A stretch of 50,472 bases of DNA from Candidatus Woesearchaeota archaeon B3_Woes (GCA_005222965.1 NJBG01000001.1:499061-549532), one strand, 5' to 3'. Shown: positions 1-8,353, counted from the first letter of the stretch. Numbers and translations are program-made. Notes: generated from the letters alone by a model not told the origin.

Positions 1-45
1 TTTATTGAAGAACTTAAATCTAAATATAAATTTATGTTTAGTTAG
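1..45 (+). CDS. C-terminal end of a truncated gene (partial)
   Basis: Reading from base 1 in frame gives a short tail (FIEELKSKYKFMFS) that stops at TAG 43-45. It would converge with the TFE gene and overlap its last codons by 8 bp, as is common in this window. The protein is cut off by the window edge, so no family can be assigned. The only support is an open frame with plausible composition and tight convergent packing, so it may be chance. Confidence 0.3.
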   Translation, partial: FIEELKSKYKFMFS

Positions 46-547
46 GTGTTTTTAATTCTTTTTCAATTGCCCCTATTTCTTTCTGAATTTCCAATATAAT
101 CTTTGTGTTATCCTCTTGATCTAATACAGTACCACACTCAGGGCATTTAAAATTAAAATTTGTAGCATGATCAAAATTAAGTCTTATACATCGGTTTTTA
201 CAACCAAAAAAATGAGATCCTTTCTCTCTTTCAACCCTTTCTTTTAATTTTTCTAACTTCTTCTTCTTCAAATCCATCACTAAATATTTTACCCTTTTTT
301 GATTAAATGTCCAATAATAAATATACCACCCTTTTTGCTTGTCTTTTTTCCTCATAAAAGACACTAAATTATTCTCATACAACCTATATAATATGTTTCT
401 GGTAGCATTTACCTCTTTCTTAATAACATCAGCTATCTTAAATTCCGAAACATTCTTATTCTTCTTTAGAAATTTAACTAAGGGAAGCGCATCTTCTCCT
501 ACAACTTCCTTAACTACAACATCTATAACATTATTTGAGAGCCTCAT
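38..547 (-). CDS. tfe: Transcription initiation factor E, alpha subunit (TFE)
   Basis: TFE is the archaeal homologue of the TFIIE alpha N-terminal half. It stabilises the open promoter complex with RNA polymerase, TBP and TFB. The 169-residue product has the expected layout: an N-terminal winged helix (about 10-90, with an EVNATRNILYRLYENNLV-type recognition helix) and a C-terminal zinc ribbon. The ribbon has Cys pairs at FGCKNRC (about 115-119) and CPEC (about 135-138), followed by a charged helix. The ATG is preceded by a Shine-Dalgarno-like GGAG five bases upstream. A TATA-like TTTATAAA at 668-675 implies an unusually long leader of about 98 nt compared with the leaderless neighbours. The family call is firm; the leader length is inferred. 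Confidence 0.93.
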   Translation of the reverse strand: MRLSNNVIDVVVKEVVGEDALPLVKFLKKNKNVSEFKIADVIKKEVNATRNILYRLYENNLVSFMRKKDKQKGWYIYYWTFNQKRVKYLVMDLKKKKLEKLKERVEREKGSHFFGCKNRCIRLNFDHATNFNFKCPECGTVLDQEDNTKIILEIQKEIGAIEKELKTPN

Positions 548-645
548 TTCTACTCCTAAAGTTACTAAGTCTATCCTTAATACCCCCTTTCAAAAACCAA
601 GCATCTTGATTCTTGCGTAAAACCAGAAATTTAACTTATCTCTGA

Positions 646-675
646 CCCTTCTTATGAGGGAATGCCCTTTATAAA
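646..675 (-). promoter_or_regulatory. Promoter of tfe with CCCT/AGGG inverted repeats
   Basis: TTTATAAA at 668-675 is the best TATA-like box for the minus-strand tfe transcript. Using the spacing seen elsewhere, transcription would start near 645. Between box and start lie three alternating tetramers: CCCT 646-649, AGGG 657-660 and CCCT 665-668. They can form two overlapping inverted repeats, which is the place where an archaeal repressor would block initiation. The operator role is inference. Confidence 0.5.
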
Positions 676-735
676 TCTTTCGTTTTTTCTGCACATAATT
701 AATGTTTAACTCATTCACCACTAAAGAATAAGAAA

Positions 736-1119
736 TTAGATAAAACTCTCAAACAAAACACCAGATTTCTTAGCCAAATCTAAATCAATCATAAAAGATT
801 TGCCCTTCTCTTTTAATCTATCAATATTCAAAAAAAACCACCCCCTTCCTTTGAATTTAACAGCAACATAAGGCTCTGCATTAAAAAACTTTGAAAATTC
901 TTTTAAATCATGGATCTCCTTCTTTTCAAAATATTTATATATATTTTGAGTAACCTTGCACTCTATTGCAATTACCCTCCCTTTTTTGGCTACAAGGATA
1001 TCTGGAGAAGGATATTTCATAGAACCAGATCCTGCAGATCTTATAGCACCAAAACCATTAGCCCAGAATTTATGAACAAGCTCCCTTTCAGCATTGCTCC
1101 CTTTTGTTTTTTGAGACAT
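736..1119 (-). CDS. hjc: Holliday junction resolvase Hjc
   Basis: Archaeal Hjc is a homodimeric endonuclease that cuts four-way DNA junctions during recombination and replication restart. The 127-residue length matches the family. The catalytic set is visible: E11 in the N-terminal helix (NAERELVHKF), the SAGSGS loop at 28-33, D40 in YPSPDIL, and the E53-x-K55 pair in AIECKVT. Together these form the PD-(D/E)xK centre. The ATG shares one base with the TAA of the upstream RNase Z gene (TAATG), so the two are probably co-translated. No missing residues. Confidence 0.95.
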   Translation of the reverse strand: MSQKTKGSNAERELVHKFWANGFGAIRSAGSGSMKYPSPDILVAKKGRVIAIECKVTQNIYKYFEKKEIHDLKEFSKFFNAEPYVAVKFKGRGWFFLNIDRLKEKGKSFMIDLDLAKKSGVLFESFI

Positions 1120-2015
1120 TATATTTTAACCTTCATAAAATCATAAGAACACTTCACATCTTCAAAAATATCTTTTGCATCATTCTCAACTTCTTTTGCA
1201 TCTTTATATCTTGCACTTATATGAGTTAAAATAAGTTGTTTTACATCAGATTTGTTTGCTATACTTGCTGCCTGTTTAGCAGTCATATGGAAATATTCTT
1301 CACTTTTTTCTTCTAAATCAGAACAATACGTAGATTCACAAATCAATAAATCAGCACCTTTAGCCAAAGTATAGGCATTTTTACAAACTAAAGTATCCGA
1401 AACAAAACTTACTTTCCCCCCTTTAACAACATAACTAACGTCATCTGGTTTTATCTTTTTCCCATTAAATGTAATTGTTTTCCCGCTTTGTAATTTACCA
1501 AGCAAAGGGCCTTCTTTTAACCCTATTTTCTTTGCTTTTTTTAGATTTATTCTTCTCCTATCTTTTTCAATAAAATTATAACCCAAACAAGGTACACTAT
1601 GTTCTAAAGGTAAAACTTCTAAAACAAAATCATTATTCTCAAAAAACCTCCCTTTATTTATCTCTTTTATTTCCAAATTAATTTTGTTCTGATCAAACTC
1701 AAAAGCCTTAAACATATGTTTAAATTTCTCTTTTGTTCCTTTTGGTCCATAAATCTCTAAAACCCCTTCATAATCACTTGTTGCTAAGGTCTGTATTAAA
1801 CCAGGCAACCCCAAAACATGATCACCATGCCAATGACTAATCAAAATTTTATTTATTTTAGAAATACCCACCCCAGCGAATTTTAATTGTCTTTGCGTCC
1901 CTTCACCACAATCAACAAGAATATTATTACCTTTAAAACTAATCAAAACAGAACTATGGTTCCTTTCCTTGGTTGGTACCATACTCGATGTACCTAAAAA
2001 TACTAATTCTATCAT
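1119..2015 (-). CDS. rnz: Ribonuclease Z (tRNA 3' endonuclease)
   Basis: RNase Z removes the 3' trailer of pre-tRNA so that CCA can be added. The protein is a metallo-beta-lactamase fold of 298 residues with the zinc motif H61-W-H63-G-D65-H66 near the N-terminus. It also has LVDCGEGTQRQL, a late SDT loop, and a C-terminal LTHISARY histidine motif. I chose the ATG at 2015 over an in-frame GTG at 2033. The palindromic ATTTAAAT box at 2039-2046 is centred about 27 nt before 2015, giving a leaderless mRNA. It is followed directly by hjc with a 1-bp overlap. Confidence 0.95.
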   Translation of the reverse strand: MIELVFLGTSSMVPTKERNHSSVLISFKGNNILVDCGEGTQRQLKFAGVGISKINKILISHWHGDHVLGLPGLIQTLATSDYEGVLEIYGPKGTKEKFKHMFKAFEFDQNKINLEIKEINKGRFFENNDFVLEVLPLEHSVPCLGYNFIEKDRRRINLKKAKKIGLKEGPLLGKLQSGKTITFNGKKIKPDDVSYVVKGGKVSFVSDTLVCKNAYTLAKGADLLICESTYCSDLEEKSEEYFHMTAKQAASIANKSDVKQLILTHISARYKDAKEVENDAKDIFEDVKCSYDFMKVKI

Positions 2016-2056
2016 AGTTTTAATTAATAACACAAGGTATTTAAATTTTTGTCTAA

Positions 2057-3169
2057 TTAACCATCAAGAAAACAAACTTCATCACTAATAGCAGTTATAT
2101 TATTAGATTTACAAAAATCCAATGTTTTTTGCAACATCTCTCTTTTAACTCTATTATCTATCCTCCCTTCTAATTTATATGCCGCGGTGCCTTCTCTAAG
2201 AGTATAAACATATACAATAACCATATCAAACCCTATTTGTTTAATCACATTTAATGTATCTTCTAAATCTTCCTCTGTTTCCGAAGGAAACCCAACCAAG
2301 ACATGCGTTGAAAGATATAAATTAGAATTGGCTTTTTTCAATTCTAATAAGGTTTTTACAATATCTTCACTTTTATCATAACGATTCATTAACTTTAATA
2401 TCCTATCACTTCCAGACTGAATAGTGCATCCTAGACATTTTATCTTCCCTTTTTTAACCCATTTAATAAGATCAGATTTATATTCAATAACCCATTTAGG
2501 ATGTATTTCGTGAATATTCCAATAAACCTTTTGTTTGCCTTCAACACCTTCCATTTTTTCTAATAATACCTGAAGAGAACTTTTTATATCCACCCCATAA
2601 GAACCTACATTTTCTGCACATATATTAAATTCTTTATAACCTCTCTCCAAAAGCATTCTATATTCTTCTAAACAAACACCCAAAGGTTTACTCTTTAATG
2701 TCCCTGTTGCCTTAGGTATAGCGCAATAAGAACAATTAGATATACACCCCCACCCAATACGCAAAAGACAATCTTTATTTTCTTCCTGAGATAAACCAAA
2801 CTCTTTATTGCCGTCTGGTAATTCAGAAAATTTAATTTTAAAATCCTTAAAAAAAATATCAATTTCCTCCAATTTCTGAGGAATAATATATTTTCCATTA
2901 AATTTTTCCCTAAACTTTGTAGGGGATATTGCTGGCAAACATCCCAAAATAACCAATTCACCCCCATAATTCTGCAATTGTTTAATCAACTTAAAACATT
3001 CATCTTCTTTAGATTGTTTATATGCACAAGTAAGCAAAATTATATAATCAGCTTCTTGCGCTTTTTTTACAATATTACATTTATTTAATCTGAAATAATT
3101 AACCAATTTTGTAGCATCAAGAGATCTTCTCCTACAACACCCAACAATCTGGACAAATACCTTTTTCAT
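2057..3169 (-). CDS. MiaB/CDKAL1-type radical SAM methylthiotransferase lacking TRAM domain
   Basis: This family inserts a methylthio group into tRNA purine 37 (t6A or i6A) or into a ribosomal protein, using two 4Fe-4S clusters. The N-terminal domain keeps the three auxiliary-cluster cysteines: C11 (or C12) in VGCC, C48 in LLTCAY and C77 in ILGCLP. The radical SAM triad C142-xxx-C146-xx-C149 follows in GCISNCSYC. Archaeal CDKAL1-like enzymes usually end in a TRAM RNA-binding domain of about 60 residues. Here the protein stops at 370 residues just after the radical SAM barrel, so TRAM is absent. The usual GCxxNxxD motif is changed to GCCRRRSLD. The substrate is therefore uncertain. It is divergent from endA. 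Confidence 0.82.
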   Translation of the reverse strand: MKKVFVQIVGCCRRRSLDATKLVNYFRLNKCNIVKKAQEADYIILLTCAYKQSKEDECFKLIKQLQNYGGELVILGCLPAISPTKFREKFNGKYIIPQKLEEIDIFFKDFKIKFSELPDGNKEFGLSQEENKDCLLRIGWGCISNCSYCAIPKATGTLKSKPLGVCLEEYRMLLERGYKEFNICAENVGSYGVDIKSSLQVLLEKMEGVEGKQKVYWNIHEIHPKWVIEYKSDLIKWVKKGKIKCLGCTIQSGSDRILKLMNRYDKSEDIVKTLLELKKANSNLYLSTHVLVGFPSETEEDLEDTLNVIKQIGFDMVIVYVYTLREGTAAYKLEGRIDNRVKREMLQKTLDFCKSNNITAISDEVCFLDG

Positions 3170-3248
3170 AAGTTTAATAAAACAACCACAACTTAATAAA
3201 TTTTATTAAAAAGAAAACTTTTTAAGCTTGAACTATTTGATATAGACT

Positions 3249-3833
3249 ATGACAACAAAAAAAAAGAAAACAACAAAAAAACAAGAAACAAACACAATTA
3301 AACCAAAAGAACCCATAAAAGCAGTTCTATCCGGAGAAAGAGTTACAACGGAAAATTCTGATCAATCTCGTGAATTATATAATCAAAGCAGATATGGAAT
3401 ACTTCTTAATAACGGGAGGGTCCAATTATCATTAATAGAATCAGCATACCTTCTAGAGAAAGGAGTATTAGAAACAGTATCTGCCTCAAACAGAAAAATA
3501 GATTTTGAAAAATTTATAAAAAAAGCAATCAAATTAGAACCAAACTTTTGGACAAGATATTGTGTCTTTAAAGATATAAGAAATAGGGGATATATTATAA
3601 AAACCGCGTTAAAATTTGGTGCAGATTTCAGAGTTTATGATAGGGGAGTTAAACCAGGAGAAGATCATGCAAAATGGATAGTCTATCCTGTACAAGAAGC
3701 ATCTGCTTTAACATGGTATGAATTTTCTGCAAAAAACAGAGTAGCACATTCAACAAAAAAGAAACTTTTAATGGCTGTTTTGGACGCAGAAAACGATGTA
3801 ACATATTGGGAAATAAAGTGGACAAGACCGTAG
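3249..3833 (+). CDS. endA: tRNA-splicing endonuclease EndA
   Basis: EndA cuts bulge-helix-bulge structures to excise introns from archaeal tRNA and rRNA precursors. The 194-residue protein has a Lys/Thr-rich N-terminal extension (1-25), then the RNase-A-like endonuclease fold. The catalytic triad fits the spacing of the Methanocaldococcus enzyme (10 and 31 residues): Y130 in FRVYDRG, H140 in DHAKW and K171 in STKKK. The single-unit size suggests the homotetrameric alpha4 class, although an active-site-less partner encoded elsewhere cannot be excluded. A TATA-like TTTTTAAG near 3222 predicts a leaderless start at 3249. Confidence 0.94.
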   Translation: MTTKKKKTTKKQETNTIKPKEPIKAVLSGERVTTENSDQSRELYNQSRYGILLNNGRVQLSLIESAYLLEKGVLETVSASNRKIDFEKFIKKAIKLEPNFWTRYCVFKDIRNRGYIIKTALKFGADFRVYDRGVKPGEDHAKWIVYPVQEASALTWYEFSAKNRVAHSTKKKLLMAVLDAENDVTYWEIKWTRP

Positions 3834-3884
3834 TAACATTTCTCTATAATAAACTATATAAACCACAATATTTTCTTTATTAAC

Positions 3885-4730
3885 ATGCAAAATGATAAAG
3901 ACAAAATCATTGATTTAATCAGACAAAAAGGCCCTTGTTTGCCTTCTGATATCTATAGAGACTTAAACACAAACATGTTGTTTGCTTCTGCCATGCTTGG
4001 GGAATTAGTATCTAATAATATATTAAAAGTGACATACTTAAAAAGAGCATCCTCTCCTTATTATTACCTTGAAGAACAAAAAGAAAAACTACAAAACATA
4101 TCCAATTTCCTAAACGAAAAAGACAAAGCATCATACGATTTAATCAAAGAAAAAAAAATTCTAAAAGACACAGAACAATCCCCTTTAACACAAGTGGCCT
4201 TAAGAGCAATCAAAGATTATGCTGTCCCTTTACAGATTAATCACCAAAATCAACAAATTCTATTTTGGAAGTGGTATATGTTATCCAACCAAGAGGCAGA
4301 GGAACAAATAAAATTAAAAATAGGCATTAAAAAACAAGAATCAAAGAAAAAAGAAATAAAAAAACCAACACAAATTAAAGAAACAAAACCAAAACAACAA
4401 ATACATTCAACATCACAAACTTCTTTTTTAGAACAAACCGTCAGATATTTTAAAAAAAACAATATCACAATTATCAACCAAGAAATGAAGAACACCAAAA
4501 AAACAGAAATTGATTTTGTAATTGAATTACCATCTGCTGTGGGCACATTACAATACTATTGCAAAGCCAAAAACAAGAAAAAGATAAATGATGCAGACAT
4601 TGCTTCCGCATTTGTCCAAGGCCAACAAAAAAAACTACCAGTTATCTTGTTAATAACAGGAGAAATGACAAAAAAATCAAAAGAAATGTTAAACAAAGAG
4701 TTTAAAGGACTTAAAATACACCAAATATAA
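3885..4730 (+). CDS. Winged-helix protein with C-terminal nuclease-fold-like domain
   Basis: No firm family name is available. Residues 1-65 look like a winged helix (LIRQKGPCLPSDIYRDLN, then a wing with YYYL). A Lys/Gln-rich low-complexity linker spans about 145-180. The C-terminal domain (about 185-281) has a sheet-forming pattern ending EIDFVIELPSAVGTLQYYCKAKNKKK. It resembles PD-(D/E)xK restriction-endonuclease-like cores, with an Asp strand followed by a CKAKNK strand where ExK is expected. The Glu is replaced by Cys, so it may bind DNA without cutting. The start codon fits a leaderless mRNA from TATATAAA at 3855-3862. The stop lies one base before the FEN-1 start, implying co-translation and a DNA repair or replication role. 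Function inferred. Confidence 0.6.
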   Translation: MQNDKDKIIDLIRQKGPCLPSDIYRDLNTNMLFASAMLGELVSNNILKVTYLKRASSPYYYLEEQKEKLQNISNFLNEKDKASYDLIKEKKILKDTEQSPLTQVALRAIKDYAVPLQINHQNQQILFWKWYMLSNQEAEEQIKLKIGIKKQESKKKEIKKPTQIKETKPKQQIHSTSQTSFLEQTVRYFKKNNITIINQEMKNTKKTEIDFVIELPSAVGTLQYYCKAKNKKKINDADIASAFVQGQQKKLPVILLITGEMTKKSKEMLNKEFKGLKIHQI

Positions 4731-4731
4731 G

Positions 4732-5757
4732 ATGGGAATAGCATTTAAGGACATCATTCTAGGAAAAGAGATAGACATTAAAACCTTAAAAGGAAAAACC
4801 CTGATCATAGATACATTTAATCTATTATACCAATTTCTCAGTAGCATAAGATCAAGAGATGGGTCTTTGCTTACAGATTCTCAGGGAAACGTCACAAGCC
4901 ACCTAATTGGATTATTTTCTAGAATAACAAATTTACTCCAATATGATTTAAAATTAGTATTTGTTTTTGATGGAGAACCCCCTTCTTTAAAACAAAAAGA
5001 AAGAGAAAGAAGAAAACAATCCAAAATACAAGCCCAAAAAAAATACGAAACAGCAAAAGCAAAAGAAGACATAGAATCAATGAAAAAATATGCATCAAGA
5101 ACAACAGCACTTTCACAAGAAATGATAGAAGACGCCAAAAAATTAATACAATATTTAGGATTGCCAATAGTACAGGCCCCATCAGAAGGAGAAGCCCAGG
5201 CAGTTTATATTGCTAAAAAAGAAAACTGTTTTGTAGTAAGTCAAGATTATGATTCCTTGCTGTACGGCATACCCCAACTTATAAGAAATTTATCAATACT
5301 AGGCAAAAGAAAACAAACAAATAAACTAAGTTATACAACTGTTAAACCAGAGATAATTGACTTAGCAGATGTTCTTAATAATTTAACAATAGATTTAGAC
5401 CAGCTAATAGCAATGGCCATGTTAATAGGCACAGACTATAATCCTGGCGGGATTAAAGGGATTGGCCCTAAAAATGCATTAACCTTAGTCAAAAAATACA
5501 AAAAAGATTTTGATAGTTTATTTAAAGAAGTGAAATGGAACGAGTTTTTTGATTTTGAATGGAAAGAAGTATATGATTTATTTAAAAAAATGCCGGTTAC
5601 AGATGATTATGAACTAAAATGGAAAAGTATTAATACAAAAGAAATAAAAGAATTTTTATTAAAGCACGATTTTTCAGAGGAAAGAATAAATTCAACCTTA
5701 GAAAAACTTGAAAAAAAAGAAAATTCAAAAAAACAAAAATCACTTTTTGAATTTTAA
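4732..5757 (+). CDS. fen: Flap endonuclease 1 (FEN-1)
   Basis: FEN-1 removes 5' flaps during Okazaki fragment maturation and base excision repair. The 341-residue protein has the N-terminal XPG domain (about 1-100, with FVFDGEPP at the metal site) and the arch region rich in Lys/Glu. The internal XPG domain follows (APSEGEAQAVYIAKKE, SQDYDSLLYG). A helix-hairpin-helix region has GTDYNPGGIKGIGPKNAL. It ends in a PCNA-interaction motif, QKSLFEF (335-341), so it should be loaded by the sliding clamp. It starts one base after the preceding nuclease-fold gene. Confidence 0.96.
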   Translation: MGIAFKDIILGKEIDIKTLKGKTLIIDTFNLLYQFLSSIRSRDGSLLTDSQGNVTSHLIGLFSRITNLLQYDLKLVFVFDGEPPSLKQKERERRKQSKIQAQKKYETAKAKEDIESMKKYASRTTALSQEMIEDAKKLIQYLGLPIVQAPSEGEAQAVYIAKKENCFVVSQDYDSLLYGIPQLIRNLSILGKRKQTNKLSYTTVKPEIIDLADVLNNLTIDLDQLIAMAMLIGTDYNPGGIKGIGPKNALTLVKKYKKDFDSLFKEVKWNEFFDFEWKEVYDLFKKMPVTDDYELKWKSINTKEIKEFLLKHDFSEERINSTLEKLEKKENSKKQKSLFEF

Positions 5758-5776
5758 GACAAAAGAGGAATAAAAA

Positions 5777-6643
5777 ATGTTACCTTGGTGGGTTTTTGCC
5801 TTCGCATCTGCAATATTTGCTACGTTTTTTACAATATTTAGAAAAAAAGGAACACGCAAAGAAAACGCACTAGAATTTGAACTCACAAGAACAACCTTTA
5901 ACGCACTTTTTGGGCTGCTGCTTCTGCCTTTTCTGACATTTAAATATACACTTACTTCAATTCTAATAATCTATTTTACATCTATTCTTGCTTCTATAGG
6001 GATTTTATTGGCATCAAAATCTTTAAGACATTCAGAAATATCACAAGTTATCCCATTACATAATCTGACCCCTGGTTTTTTGGCTGTTTTGGCTTTCTTA
6101 TTTTTAGGAGAAACATTAACTAGAAACCAAATAATTGGATTGGTTTTTTTAATAATTGGAGCATATGTATTAGAAACAGAACACCATAATCCTCTCAAAT
6201 CTTTTTTAAAACATCTAAAATCTAGATACGTAGATTACGCAATTATCTCAGCTTTTATATTTAGTATTACAGCACTACTAGATAAATATATTATTAATCT
6301 TTATACAACCCCTTTTGATTTTTTATTTTTAATCTGGATTTTTATAGCAATTAATTTTATGATAATCTCCTTTATATCACACAATGGAATAAAATCAATA
6401 AAAAATTGCATAAAAACAACAAAACACAACGTTGTTTTGACAGCTTTCTTTAGTTTCTTAGCAAACGCTTCTTATTTATATGCACTGTCTCTCACTTATG
6501 TCTCTTTAGTAATGCCAATAAGCAAATTATCTATTTTGATGAGTACACTAATCGGAGGAGAAATTTTTCATGAAAAAGGAATTTTAAAAGGAGCAATTTC
6601 TTCAGTTATTATGATTATAGGAACCCTCCTTATAATTATTTAA
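5777..6643 (+). CDS. EamA-family (DMT superfamily) membrane transporter
   Basis: This is a ten-helix integral membrane protein of 288 residues built from two repeated five-helix EamA units (about 1-140 and 150-288). Typical signatures include FLGETLTRNQIIGLVFLIIGAYVLE at the end of repeat 1 and the matching GGEIFHEKGILKGAISSVIMIIGTLLIII in repeat 2. Members export metabolites or exchange nucleotide sugars; the substrate cannot be told from sequence. A Shine-Dalgarno-like GAGG lies 8 bases before the ATG, and the gene sits 19 bp after fen, so it is probably read from the same transcript. Confidence 0.85.
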   Translation: MLPWWVFAFASAIFATFFTIFRKKGTRKENALEFELTRTTFNALFGLLLLPFLTFKYTLTSILIIYFTSILASIGILLASKSLRHSEISQVIPLHNLTPGFLAVLAFLFLGETLTRNQIIGLVFLIIGAYVLETEHHNPLKSFLKHLKSRYVDYAIISAFIFSITALLDKYIINLYTTPFDFLFLIWIFIAINFMIISFISHNGIKSIKNCIKTTKHNVVLTAFFSFLANASYLYALSLTYVSLVMPISKLSILMSTLIGGEIFHEKGILKGAISSVIMIIGTLLIII

Positions 6644-6654
6644 GTTAATCTAAA

Positions 6655-8256
6655 ATGCCCACACTAAAACAAACACTAAAAGGAAAATTAACAAGACAAG
6701 AACTGCAGCTAGTCCCCTCATCATTCGATGTAGTTGGTTCTATCCTGATTTTCTCAGAGTTTCCTAAAGAATTAGAAAGAAAAGAAAAAATAATTGCTCA
6801 ATCTTTAATCAAAGAATTAAAAAACGTAAAAACAATTTGTAAAAAAACAAGAAAATACTCTGGTAAACACAGAACACCAAAACTAAAAATTATGGCTGGA
6901 GAAAAAACAAAAGAAACAATACATAAAGAAAACAATATAACACTAAAACTAGATGTTGAAAAGGTTTATTTCTCCTCCCGACTCTCTAACGAAAGATTAA
7001 GAATTTCTAAATTAATAAAACCAAAAGAAAATGTTCTTGTTATGTTTTCGGGTTGTGCACCTTATCCTTGTGTAATAGCTAAAAACACTAAAGCGAACTC
7101 AATCATAGGAATTGAAATAAATCCTGTTGCTCACAAATATGCCCTTGAAAATATCAAACTAAACAAAATAACCAACACAACATTACATAAAGGCGATGTA
7201 AACAACATTTTACCAAAAATAGATTTTGAAGGAATAGCATTAAAATCAAGATGGCATAAAAAATATATTGGACCAAAACTAAAACAAAACCCCCCTTTAA
7301 TAGAATTTTATCTTCCAGAAGGAGATCTTGAATCTGATAAAAAACGAAAACAGATGGACAAAACAATAAAAAAACTTGCAAAAAAACAAATTAAAGTTAT
7401 GATCCATTCACCTCACGTTTATAACAAATCTAGGGAAATGTATTTAGCACAACACCCAGCAAAAATAAAGAACATAATAGAATGCATCAAAAAATTAGAT
7501 TCTGTCCAAAAAAATAATAAAAATGTTGTAGGACACATCTTTCACTCATCAGACGATAGATTAAAAAAAGACCACAAAGAAGAATGGTTGATTAAAAACA
7601 TAAAAACACTAAAAAAACTAGATTTATTAAAATACCTCTATCTTGAAAATGGAACAACAAAACCATTTGGTACAAAAAAAAGCATATTAAATGTTATTAA
7701 AAAAACACAACTAAAAAACATGTGCTTTGATTTTGCCCATTTTATGTATCTAAACAAAAAACTAACACTTGATGATTTCAAACAAATAAATTCTAAAACA
7801 AAACTATATAATCATGCAGTTAATCATAAATACAACAGTGGAGAACACTGTTGCAGATTAAGAGAAGGGGATCTTGATTTTAGAAAATTTGCAAAATACA
7901 TAGATTTCGGTTGTGTAGAAGTATATAGCAAAAGCGAAATAACAGCAAAAGAACAAATCGAAGACTATAAATATTTTTTATCAATAAAACCAACCAAAAA
8001 ATTTGACAGAATTCTAATGCCCCTCCCAAAATCAGCAGAAGATTATCTTGATTTAGCATTAACAAGAACAAAAAAAGGAACAATAATACATTTTTATGAT
8101 TTCCTAAATGAAAAAGAATTTGATTTAGCCAAACAAAAAGTGGAAAAAGCATGCAAAAAGGCAGAAAAGAAATTTAAAGTACTGAACCTTGTTAAATGCG
8201 GCCAATTCGCACCAAAAACATACAGAATCTGTTTAGATTTCAAGATATTATCATAA
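6655..8256 (+). CDS. Trm5/Tyw2-type tRNA methyltransferase interrupted by a TIM-barrel-like domain
   Basis: The outer parts match archaeal Trm5/Taw2-type enzymes that act on G37 of tRNA. They show an N-terminal region like Trm5 domains D1-D2 (1-95) and a Rossmann SAM site (127-160, MFSGCAPYP and GIEINPVAHKYA). After the GDV motif (180-182) the fold breaks off. It resumes at about 449 with FDRILMPLPKSAEDYLDLAL and IIHFYDF, the classical late methyltransferase strands. The intervening 250 residues look like an endonuclease IV/xylose-isomerase-like TIM barrel: HSPH (251-254), GHIFHSSDD (293-301), YLENG (329-333), CFDFAHFMY (357-365) and H398 plus EGDLDF. Normal family length is about 330-350; this protein has 533. 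It is the last gene of the fen transcript. The methyltransferase call is strong; the nature of the insert is inferred. Confidence 0.8.
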   Translation: MPTLKQTLKGKLTRQELQLVPSSFDVVGSILIFSEFPKELERKEKIIAQSLIKELKNVKTICKKTRKYSGKHRTPKLKIMAGEKTKETIHKENNITLKLDVEKVYFSSRLSNERLRISKLIKPKENVLVMFSGCAPYPCVIAKNTKANSIIGIEINPVAHKYALENIKLNKITNTTLHKGDVNNILPKIDFEGIALKSRWHKKYIGPKLKQNPPLIEFYLPEGDLESDKKRKQMDKTIKKLAKKQIKVMIHSPHVYNKSREMYLAQHPAKIKNIIECIKKLDSVQKNNKNVVGHIFHSSDDRLKKDHKEEWLIKNIKTLKKLDLLKYLYLENGTTKPFGTKKSILNVIKKTQLKNMCFDFAHFMYLNKKLTLDDFKQINSKTKLYNHAVNHKYNSGEHCCRLREGDLDFRKFAKYIDFGCVEVYSKSEITAKEQIEDYKYFLSIKPTKKFDRILMPLPKSAEDYLDLALTRTKKGTIIHFYDFLNEKEFDLAKQKVEKACKKAEKKFKVLNLVKCGQFAPKTYRICLDFKILS

Positions 8257-8258
8257 AA

Positions 8259-8266
8259 TATTTAAA
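8259..8266 (+). promoter_or_regulatory. TATA-like box of the sRNA gene
   Basis: TATTTAAA starts just after the methyltransferase stop codon. Its centre is 26.5 nt before 8289, the first base of the terminal stem of the small RNA. The same octamer and spacing precede the dihydrouridine synthase and cutA genes in this window. Confidence 0.65.
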
Positions 8267-8288
8267 AACAAAAACATTATTCTATTAC

Positions 8289-8353
8289 GCATGCAATGAT
8301 GATGTGAACACCAATAGCAAATTGTGCTATACGGAAGTAACTGCTGAGCATGC
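8289..8353 (+). ncRNA. Candidate C/D box guide sRNA
   Basis: The 65-nt element has a perfect terminal stem, GCATGC 8289-8294 with GCATGC 8348-8353. A consensus C box ATGATGA lies at 8296-8302 and a consensus D box CTGA at 8344-8347, directly against the stem, as in a kink-turn bound by L7Ae. A run of seven T follows (8354-8360), a likely terminator, and a TATA-like box is placed exactly for a start at 8289. The guide next to box D (8332-8343, CGGAAGTAACTG) would direct 2'-O-methylation of the U pairing with A8339 in a target reading CAGUUACUUCCG. Internal D'/C' boxes are not clear. Instead ATAGCA 8314-8319 pairs with TGCTAT 8325-8330. The target was not identified. Confidence 0.72.
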
